Below the pieces are notes generated by a model, which saw only the letters and a list, made by a program, of their open reading frames with translations, did not search any database and was not told the DNA's origin. Below, in pieces: positions 1 to 4,479 of a stretch of 7,363 bases of DNA. Position numbers and translations under genes: made by a program. Each line of letters opens with the position of its first letter. Positions within the stretch are counted from its first letter, which is position 1. The DNA is taken from NCBI GenBank assembly GCA_021785115.1, contig JAJYGO010000315.1, forward strand, positions 1-7,363. Reading direction: 5' to 3'. Source of the stretch: Chloroflexota bacterium (GTDB lineage Bacteria; Chloroflexota; Limnocylindria; Limnocylindrales; CSP1-4).

Positions 1-128
1 ATGAGTCCGGCCCCTTCCTCGGTCAGCCCCGCCAGGGCGGTGATGTTGACGCCGGCCTCGCCCAGGGCCTGACCGATGCGCGCCAGCTCACCCGGCCGGT
101 CCTCGGCCGCGACCACGAACGCCTGCAT
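1..128 (-). CDS. ACT-domain protein, N-terminal part (3' end outside window)
   Basis: Only the first 42 codons are present; the gene continues past the window's left edge. The protein begins MQAFVVAAEDRPGELARIGQ and continues ALGEAGVNITALAGLTEEGA. This is the usual opening of an ACT domain: a beta strand, then the D-R-P-G-E-L loop, then a helix ending in the G-V-N-I turn. ACT domains bind small ligands, often amino acids, and regulate metabolic enzymes or act alone as sensors. Because the domain starts at residue 1, this is likely a stand-alone ACT protein rather than an enzyme with a C-terminal ACT tail, but the missing part could change that. The start is supported by a strong SD, GGAGGAGG, at 136-143 on the minus strand, seven bases before the ATG. 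The partner enzyme and ligand cannot be inferred. Confidence 0.85.
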   Translation of the reverse strand, partial: MQAFVVAAEDRPGELARIGQALGEAGVNITALAGLTEEGAGL

Positions 129-134
129 GGCGAT

Positions 135-143
135 GCCTCCTCC
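135..143 (-). promoter_or_regulatory. Shine-Dalgarno of the ACT-domain gene
   Basis: Read on the minus strand this is GGAGGAGGC, followed by ATCGCC and then the ATG at 128-126. It is an almost perfect anti-SD match at ideal spacing and fixes the start of the ACT gene. I see no convincing -35/-10 pair upstream of it on the minus strand. Confidence 0.7.
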
Positions 144-737
144 GCCCGGGGCACCGATCTCGGCATGGACCCGGCGGCCGCGGGTCGGAGCCTCATGCTA
201 CGCGCACCCGCGCCGGCACCCGTACACCATTGGAGGATGGTGACCGACTCGTCTCCAGTGCCGACGGTCCCGCCCGTTGACTGGCAGCGAGCACTCCCCT
301 TTCACCACCTCACGTGGCGCATAGCAGCGAGGTACCGAGGCGTCGTTGTCGGTGTCAACGGCTGGGACCTCTGGTCCGGTGACGACCGCCCAGCTCTGGG
401 AGGTTGACGACCTGAACCTGGCAAGGCCATCGCAGCATCCGCTGGCGTCCGCATCGCCCACGCGGCGGTGATCCTCCTGGTCGCCGTCTCTGTGCAGCAA
501 ATCGCGTCTTGGGGCGAGCCCGCCAGAAGGTGAGCGCAGGGGTCGCTGACTCTCCCGCGCGGTCCAGGCACCGCGACGCCAGCACGACAGCCTCGGCCGA
601 CCTGAGGGCACGACGCTCCCGCGGTCAGGCCGCCCGGCACGATCTGCTCATGGTGCCGCGCCTGCCCGAGAGGCGCGGGCGCTGGCCTCGGGCCGCCCGA
701 CGACCCGATGGTTGGGAACTGCCCCGGCTACCTGACG
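144..737. other. 594-bp region without a supported gene
   Basis: Nothing here reads as a recognisable gene. Several open frames exist on both strands, as expected at this GC content, but their codon use is mixed. The most protein-like stretch is on the plus strand from an ATG at 237, in the frame that reaches a TGA at 405-407 and then stays open to a TGA at 528-530. The part after the first stop is hydrophobic (IAHAAVILLVAVSVQQIA) with G/C-rich third positions, so a decayed small membrane-protein gene is possible but unproven. A GC-rich dyad lies at 664-693 (listed separately). The region presumably also holds the promoter of the minus-strand ACT gene. Confidence 0.5.
664..693 (-). terminator. 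GC-rich hairpin downstream of the Cys/His gene, possible terminator
   Basis: GCCCGAG at 664-670 is the exact reverse complement of CTCGGGC at 687-693, with a 16-base spacer. It lies about 45 bases past the stop codon of the minus-strand Cys/His gene and could end that transcript. No run of U would follow the stem, so this would be a U-poor terminator or simply an RNA 3'-end structure. Confidence 0.3.
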
Positions 738-1085
738 TCAGCCGGCACGCCGACTGGCGCGGACCCGGGCGATGGCCGGCAGGTCGATGACGCGCACCCC
801 GGAGTTCGCGAGGGCCTCCTCGTGCACGGGACACAGCCGCAGGACTCCTGCCAGCGCCCCCTCCACGCGGACCTCCCGGGCCGGCTCCCCGCAGGCGTGG
901 CCCGTCACCCGGTGCTCGCAGCCGAGCGCCTCGGGCGCCGCGCGACTGACCTGGTAGCCGGCGGCCAGCACCTCGGCGAGGTGGCGCCGGCAGAGCAGGA
1001 TCAGCCGGTTCGTCCGGCCCCCGGCCGCCATGCCCGTGACGCGATACGCGCGCGCGGGCCACGCGCAGGCCACGTGGCCGCGCAT
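738..1085 (-). CDS. Small Cys/His-rich protein with a duplicated putative zinc-site motif, function unknown
   Basis: The 115-residue protein is not a family I recognise. It holds the same motif twice: G-H4-V-A-C7-x2-P-A-R-x2-R-V-x-G followed by L-C32-x2-H35, and G-H63-A-C65-x2-P-A-R-x2-R-V-x-G followed by L-C85-x2-H88. Each copy supplies a plausible four-ligand metal site (His, Cys, Cys, His). C56 and H58 are extra candidates. Third codon positions are almost all G or C, which strongly supports coding. The ATG has no clear SD. Alternative starts are GTG at 1091 (preceded by CAATAT and six bases, a possible leaderless arrangement) and GTG at 1169, which would add a further Cys at codon 1106-1104 and leave only 19 bases to the lysine-rich gene upstream. 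Co-transcription with that gene is likely. A role in nucleic-acid or protein binding is a guess. Confidence 0.75.
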   Translation of the reverse strand: MRGHVACAWPARAYRVTGMAAGGRTNRLILLCRRHLAEVLAAGYQVSRAAPEALGCEHRVTGHACGEPAREVRVEGALAGVLRLCPVHEEALANSGVRVIDLPAIARVRASRRAG

Positions 1086-1188
1086 CGACACGACCGGATA
1101 TTGGCACGCCGGCTGCCCGGGGCGGCTCGGGCGCGCAGCTGCGGCGTCTCCAGCTGCGCCCCTGGTCACGGCAGACCCCGACCGGACG

Positions 1189-1317
1189 TCAGCGCTTCTT
1201 GCCTGACGGTGTCGCAGCCTGCGCGAGCGGCGCCTCCGCGGTCGGGGCGACCGTCGCCGCCTGCCCCTTCTTGTCCTTCTTGGGCTTCTTGTCTTTCTTG
1301 GGCTTCTTCTTCGCCAT
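1189..1317 (-). CDS. 42-residue lysine-rich basic protein
   Basis: The protein begins MAKKKPKKDKKPKKDKKG, passes through an Ala/Thr/Pro-rich neutral middle (residues 19-37) and ends GKKR. The hexapeptide K-K-P-K-K-D occurs twice in tandem at residues 4-15. The whole protein is expected to be disordered and strongly basic, which fits binding to nucleic acid or another polyanion; short lysine-rich proteins of this kind are common in high-GC bacteria but have no assigned function. The start is well supported by AAGGGAG on the minus strand (1324-1330), with six bases between it and the ATG. A longer frame upstream of this ATG exists but lacks the SD and reads as non-coding. The gene lies directly upstream of the Cys/His gene on the same strand, so both are probably on one mRNA. 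Confidence 0.65.
   Translation of the reverse strand: MAKKKPKKDKKPKKDKKGQAATVAPTAEAPLAQAATPSGKKR
1273..1308 (-). repeat. Tandem 18-bp repeat encoding K-K-P-K-K-D twice
   Basis: Units 1273-1290 and 1291-1308 match at 17 of 18 bases. The single difference (C1276 versus T1294) is a synonymous AAG/AAA change. The repeat is in frame inside the lysine-rich gene and explains its hexapeptide duplication; copy number could vary between strains through slippage. Confidence 0.9.
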
Positions 1318-1367
1318 CCCGCACTCCCTTGAGATCGCGCAGCTCTGTTGCGCGTCTGGACACCAGC

Positions 1368-1392
1368 CTGTGGTGCGTTCCGTGAACCACAG
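1368..1392. promoter_or_regulatory. Operator-like inverted repeat CTGTGGT-N11-ACCACAG
   Basis: The arms at 1368-1374 and 1386-1392 are perfect 7-base reverse complements with an 11-base spacer. The dyad begins one base beyond the candidate -10 TACACT on the minus strand, so it covers the expected start of transcription. That is a typical position for a dimeric repressor. It could instead act as a hairpin in the 5' leader. No regulator gene is seen nearby. Confidence 0.45.
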
Positions 1393-1393
1393 C

Positions 1394-1399
1394 AGTGTA
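1394..1399 (-). promoter_or_regulatory. Candidate -10 element of the lysine-rich/Cys-His transcript
   Basis: On the minus strand this reads TACACT, a good TANNNT match, about 77 bases before the ATG at 1317. No clear TTGACA-like -35 is visible at 16-18 bases. It directly abuts the dyad at 1368-1392, which would then cover the transcription start. Confidence 0.35.
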
Positions 1400-1713
1400 C
1401 GGCCGTCGCGACCACGGCCGGTGCCCCGCCGTATGCATTGATCGCTCCAACCGGCACCTTGACCCACGGCCCACGAGGGGGTACCACTCCCCTTGAGCGG
1501 GCGGACTCCCCCGATTGGAGTATGGATCGCCTCGGGCGTCGAGCCCCCGCTCGCTTCTCTCTCCCCCCCCAACCACCCAAGACCATGCCGAGCGTCTCCG
1601 CCATGCGGCGGGACGTGGGGATTGGAAGAGCCGCTGGCGGCAGCGGGCGGGAGGCCGGCCGCGCATGGGATGATTGGACGCCCGATGCGGGCCGCGCCGT
1701 CCCGCAGGGGACC

Positions 1714-1845
1714 TCAGGCGGGGAGGTCCCAGGGCGCCACCCGATCGACGGTAGTCTGATGGAGGAGCGTCTCGAGTTCCTCGACGAAGGCGCGCTGCGG
1801 TGCCGCTCGTCCGACATCGAGAAGCGCCGCACCGCGATCGCCCAT
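1714..1845 (-). CDS. Possible 43-residue small protein or gene remnant
   Basis: From an ATG at 1845 the frame encodes MGDRGAALLDVGRAAPQRAF followed by VEELETLLHQTTVDRVAPWD and LPA. The second half has mostly G/C third positions and looks like an ordinary amphipathic helix plus a short tail, so it may be a genuine small protein or the surviving C-terminus of a decayed gene. Upstream there is only a G run (GGGGG) about three bases before the ATG, a poor SD. The opposite strand also has an open frame here, so chance is a real possibility. I do not recognise it. Confidence 0.2.
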   Translation of the reverse strand: MGDRGAALLDVGRAAPQRAFVEELETLLHQTTVDRVAPWDLPA

Positions 1846-2038
1846 GTGCCCCCGTCGGCGCTCAGGTTGGCTTGCGCGACGGTGGATCGACCTCCTCGCG
1901 TGGCGCACCCGACGCCGACGCGGACCCGAGAAACCTGACAGGCCGGACTCGGGAGAGCCCGTCCAGGTCGCAGAGGGCGCTGCCTCACCATCCGCGCATG
2001 AGGTCGGAGGTGACCGGCGCCTGAAGTGGGGGATGTTC

Positions 2039-2053
2039 GCCTGTCAGTCAGGC
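2039..2053 (-). terminator. Short hairpin after the secreted-protein gene, weak terminator candidate
   Basis: GCCTG (2039-2043) and CAGGC (2049-2053) form a 5-bp stem with a 5-base loop, about 20 bases past the TAG of the minus-strand gene. No U tract follows on that strand, so termination here is only suggested. Confidence 0.25.
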
Positions 2054-2072
2054 AGCCGCATCCCGACGCCGC

Positions 2073-2879
2073 CTACCGCCAGCGAGCCTGCAGGGCGTCC
2101 GACCAGGTTTCCGGGACCGGTGGGCTGCCGGCGGGCAGGTAGATCCGGACGGAGATCCAGGCCGGCGTCGCGGAGTGCGCCTGGTACGTCGCCACGCCGT
2201 GTGCGTCGAACTGGATCAGGCCAGGTCCGCCCCCTTCGCTGAAGGGACCCCACAGGCCGCTCGGCGCACGCTCCGCGATCCACACCGCGGCCCACTGGTG
2301 CGCGAGTGTCGTCGGCGGGCCCATCCAGCGCCAGGTGACGGTCTGTCCGAGCGCCGCTACCTTGACTGCGGCAGTGAACGTCGTCGAGGGTGAGATCGCG
2401 GTGCCTCCCGTGAGTGGCACGGGGCGGGGCGGCGCGGCCATCCAGCGGGCCTGTACACCCTCCGACCGGCTGTCTGCTGTCGTCAGCGAGCGAGCCCCGG
2501 GGACCAACCCACGGATGGATACCCAGCGCGGGATGGACGACGTCATGGCGTAGTAGGCCACGCCCGTGTCGTCGATGATGACCGTGGTCACCTTGTGGAA
2601 CGGGCCCCACGCGCCGTTCGCGCCCTTGTCGGCGAGCTCGATCGTGAGGTCTCCCCACGCCAGGAGCGGGTCGGTGGCGAAGCGCCAGGTCACGTACTCG
2701 CGGAGGCCGACCTGCTTGGTGGGCTCGGAGGTGAAGGGGCCGATCTTGGTCACGCCCGGCGCGGCCCTGGCGAAGATCGGCAGCGAGGACACCGGCCACG
2801 GTTCCGCCGCCACGGGGACGGCGGACACCAGCAGGATGCCCAGCACGGCGATGGCGAGGAGTCTGCGCCGCCAGCCCAT
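2073..2879 (-). CDS. Secreted protein with two tandem copies of an unrecognised Trp-rich domain
   Basis: The 268-residue protein starts with a Sec-type signal peptide: W-R-R-R, a hydrophobic core at residues 7-23, and a likely cut after V-A-A (residue 25). The mature part contains no cysteine and is an internal duplication. Copy 1 (about 46-147) and copy 2 (about 165-268) share V-T-W-R (63-66 and 181-184), W-G-P-F (91-94 and 210-213), D-x2-G-V-A (103-108 and 225-230), P-x-W-[VI]-S-[IV]-R (117-123 and 239-245) and Q-A-R-W (143-146 and 264-267). The spacing between these landmarks is nearly the same in both halves, and the strand-like pattern suggests a beta-sandwich fold. No enzyme motif is visible; a cell-surface or binding role is a guess. 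The ATG at 2879 is chosen for the signal peptide and for GGAGG eight bases upstream. The frame is open further upstream, but that stretch does not read as protein. Confidence 0.85.
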   Translation of the reverse strand: MGWRRRLLAIAVLGILLVSAVPVAAEPWPVSSLPIFARAAPGVTKIGPFTSEPTKQVGLREYVTWRFATDPLLAWGDLTIELADKGANGAWGPFHKVTTVIIDDTGVAYYAMTSSIPRWVSIRGLVPGARSLTTADSRSEGVQARWMAAPPRPVPLTGGTAISPSTTFTAAVKVAALGQTVTWRWMGPPTTLAHQWAAVWIAERAPSGLWGPFSEGGGPGLIQFDAHGVATYQAHSATPAWISVRIYLPAGSPPVPETWSDALQARWR

Positions 2880-3080
2880 GAGAAGCCCTCCAGGCACCGC
2901 GCCCACGCGGAGCGCGCCAGTCGCGATGGTGAGCGTGGAACGGGCAGCCGCCAAGGGCCACCCGGCGGAGGTGGCCGCGTCGCCCGCTGACGCGCCCTGC
3001 CTCCGGCTGCGGGTGGCGAGCCGCGTTCGCGCCGCCCACCGCCACCGGGATGACGCGTGATCGGCGTTGTGCCCCGCATC

Positions 3081-3111
3081 GGCAACTGCCGCACCATCGA
3101 GACATGGTGTG
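3081..3111. promoter_or_regulatory. Two adjacent dyads in the divergent intergenic region
   Basis: GGCA-AC-TGCC (3081-3090) is immediately followed by CGCACCAT-CGAGAC-ATGGTGTG (3090-3111), whose arms are complementary at seven of eight positions. The pair lies between two divergent genes, about 200 bases from each start, as expected for a shared regulator site or a structured leader. No regulator can be named. Confidence 0.3.
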
Positions 3112-3286
3112 GGCTGAGCACGAAATGGCCTCATCGCCGCTGCAGGGTACGTGCTCTGTCCGACGGCGCATCGCGCGGCGCCTTCCCGCCGCCCTTGTGA
3201 CGTGCCCGGATACTTCTGCTGTGAGGCACACGGTGCTGTCCTGATCTCTCGTCGACAGGCGGGGCGGAGCAGCCCATGGTGGACTC

Positions 3287-3297
3287 ACGGGAGGGAG
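3287..3297 (+). promoter_or_regulatory. Shine-Dalgarno of the membrane coiled-coil gene
   Basis: The sequence GGGAGGGAG ends about eight bases before the ATG at 3305. It is a strong SD and fixes this start over other in-frame possibilities. Confidence 0.6.
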
Positions 3298-3304
3298 TGC
3301 GGCG

Positions 3305-4183
3305 ATGAAGCCGCTGGCTGGGTCGTGGCGGGCGGCGCTGCCATACCTTGTCTCGGTAGGGATCTCGCTGGTCGTGGCGGCAGTTGTCGCCCAGACGTCG
3401 GCGCGGCCCAACACCGGCTTCACTGACGCGGCCGCGGTGCTGACGATCGCGGGGCTCGTAGCGGTGGGCATCGAGCGCACCCTCGAGGTCGGCTGGACGC
3501 TGATCGGTCAGGCCAAGAGCGCGTGGTGGCCCCTCAACGAGTTCGCCGAGGAGGTCGGACGGCTCGAGGCGTCGGTCACCGACTCGGCCGGCTCGCTCTT
3601 CAACGACGCCCTGACGCGGCTCGAGACCGCCCGAGGCGCGGTGGACACGGCGACGGACACCTGGAAGAGGATCGACGCCCAGATCCAGCAGCTCGAGACT
3701 CGGCGGACCAGCTGGGAGCAGCAGCGCGACCAGATCCTGGCGCTCGCGCCGGGCAACCAGCGCTTTCGGCTGTTGGCCTCCGCCTCGTCACAGGTCGCCG
3801 GCGAACTGAAGACGCGCTACGGACAGGCGGAACCGCAGATCGCGCATGCCGCGGCCGTCGCCAGCCAGGTGACCGCGGGCGCGGCGGATTTCGTGGCGAC
3901 GTTCAAGGACAACCCGAGTCGACGGGTGATCAGCATCTGGGCGGGCGGCCTGATCGGCATGACCGCCGCGGGCATCCTCGGCCTGGACATCTTCCAGGCG
4001 GCCGCGGGCGCGACCATCGGGGGGTGGAGGGTCGGCCAGCAGGAGCTGTTGCCCTTCCTCGGCGTCGCGCTGACGGGCATGGTGCTCGGTCTGGGCGCCG
4101 ACCCGACGCACGAGGTGATCCGGGTGCTCCAGGAGTGGAAGAAGAGCAAGAAGGTCGGGAACGACCTTTCGGTGAGCGGCTGA
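3305..4183 (+). CDS. Four-helix membrane protein with a central coiled-coil domain, function unknown
   Basis: The 292-residue protein has two membrane segments near the N-terminus (about 11-30 and 42-62), a long hydrophilic helical region (about 75-200) with coiled-coil-like heptads at 85-145 (including R-I-D-A-Q-I-Q-Q-L-E), and two more membrane segments (about 208-232 and 247-264). The C-terminus is G-A-D-P-T-H-E-V-I-R-V-L-Q-E-W followed by a basic K-K-S-K-K. From memory, similar GLG-x-P-T-H-E-V-I-R endings occur in uncharacterised bacterial membrane proteins, where they follow the last helix. An even number of helices puts both termini on the same face, probably the cytoplasm given the positive tail, which would also place the coiled coil in the cytoplasm. 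There is no enzyme or transporter motif and no cysteine. A scaffold or phage-holin-like role cannot be distinguished. It is divergent from the secreted repeat protein, and the next gene downstream starts about 300 bases later. Confidence 0.85.
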   Translation: MKPLAGSWRAALPYLVSVGISLVVAAVVAQTSARPNTGFTDAAAVLTIAGLVAVGIERTLEVGWTLIGQAKSAWWPLNEFAEEVGRLEASVTDSAGSLFNDALTRLETARGAVDTATDTWKRIDAQIQQLETRRTSWEQQRDQILALAPGNQRFRLLASASSQVAGELKTRYGQAEPQIAHAAAVASQVTAGAADFVATFKDNPSRRVISIWAGGLIGMTAAGILGLDIFQAAAGATIGGWRVGQQELLPFLGVALTGMVLGLGADPTHEVIRVLQEWKKSKKVGNDLSVSG

Positions 4184-4225
4184 CGCAACTCCGGACGCCA
4201 CCGGCTACGGGTCGTAGTGCCCTGG

Positions 4226-4231
4226 TACGTT
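4226..4231 (+). promoter_or_regulatory. Candidate -10 element with leaderless-style spacing
   Basis: TACGTT is followed by six bases and an ATG at 4238. The 19-base context CTGGTACGTTCGGGCCATG closely resembles CTGGTAGGGTGGCGCCATG at 7171-7189, sharing CTGGTA, the T of the hexamer and GCCATG at identical spacing. This suggests the promoter of the phosphodiesterase transcript, possibly with a leaderless upstream ORF (4238-4498). Confidence 0.35.
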
Positions 4232-4239
4232 CGGGCCAT

Positions 4240-4271
4240 GGCCATCCTGCAGGCCGGACCGCAGGATGGTC
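4240..4271 (+). terminator. Strong hairpin downstream of the membrane-protein gene, terminator or leader structure
   Basis: CCATCCTGC (4242-4250) pairs perfectly with GCAGGATGG (4261-4269) around a 10-base loop, extended by a G·U and a G-C pair to 11 bp. It lies about 57 bases after the stop at 4183. No U tract follows, so it may be a U-poor terminator. It also overlaps the start of the candidate leader ORF at 4238 and could instead belong to the leader of the next gene. Confidence 0.4.
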
Positions 4272-4431
4272 CCATTGTGTGGACCACTGCTGCGGCTCCG
4301 GCAACAGCGTCTGCTTCCAACCGAGGCCACCCCGCACGCTCGGCACGAGCGATCGAGCGTCTCTCTGTCTCAGCCGCGGTGCGTTCGACCACGCTCGGCG
4401 ACCGGCTCGTTGACCTCCTGGTCCCCTGCCC

Positions 4432-4458
4432 CGAGGCTCTGAGCCTCGCTGAGAGGCT
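4432..4458 (+). promoter_or_regulatory. Mutually exclusive hairpins just upstream of the phosphodiesterase start
   Basis: GAGGCT (4433-4438), AGCCTC (4442-4447) and GAGGCT (4453-4458) follow one another. The middle element can pair either with the first (7-bp stem 4432-4438 / 4442-4448, 3-base loop) or with the third (6-bp stem, 5-base loop). The cluster ends 21 bases before the GTG at 4480, close to its SD-like AGGGG at 4467-4471. Such either/or pairing is the layout of an attenuator or translational switch; function is inferred. Confidence 0.4.
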
Positions 4459-4479
4459 GAACGGTCAGGGGTCGTCGCC

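Larger units (their letters stand above)
1400..2072. other. Mostly non-coding region between the lysine-rich gene and the secreted-protein gene
   Basis: No recognisable gene. It contains a run of eight C within 1562-1571, a tight hairpin CCGCTG-GCGG-CAGCGG (1631-1646), and a dyad CCCGAG-N17-CTCGGG (1925-1930 / 1948-1953). One short frame on the minus strand (1714-1845) reads somewhat protein-like and is listed separately. The 5' side presumably carries upstream control sequence for the minus-strand lysine-rich gene, and the 3' side is the downstream end of the minus-strand secreted-protein gene. Confidence 0.5.
2880..3304. other. Divergent intergenic region, likely two promoters
   Basis: This 425-bp gap separates the minus-strand secreted-protein gene from the plus-strand membrane-protein gene, so promoters for both should lie here. 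Open frames crossing it have poor codon use and are taken as chance. The clearest structures are two adjacent dyads at 3081-3111 (listed separately) and TGTG-AGG-CACA near 3221-3231. I could not pick a confident -35/-10 pair for either gene. Confidence 0.5.

Noticed and set aside
708..1385. 225-codon plus-strand frame
   Set aside because: It is opposite the Cys/His gene, whose duplicated motif and third-position bias show the minus strand is coding.
1476..1493. Hairpin AGGGG-GTACCACT-CCCCT
   Set aside because: Only 5 bp with an 8-base loop; expected by chance in DNA this GC-rich.
1348..1938. 196-codon plus-strand frame in the intergenic region
   Set aside because: Mixed codon use, Pro/Arg-rich, no recognisable domain and no SD at its start.
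1086..1991. Long N-terminal extension of the Cys/His gene frame
   Set aside because: It would run through the lysine-rich gene, which has its own SD, and its residue composition is that of non-coding GC-rich DNA.
2880..3134. Upstream extension of the secreted protein
   Set aside because: A signal peptide and SD directly at ATG 2879 make the internal start clear.
2044..3480. 478-codon minus-strand frame overlapping the secreted-protein gene
   Set aside because: It is in another frame than the signal-peptide protein, is rich in Arg/Gly/Pro as shadow frames are, and also overlaps the membrane-protein gene.
3523..4413. 296-codon plus-strand frame over the membrane-protein gene
   Set aside because: It is an Arg/Gly-rich frame shift of the membrane-protein gene with no membrane segments or domains.
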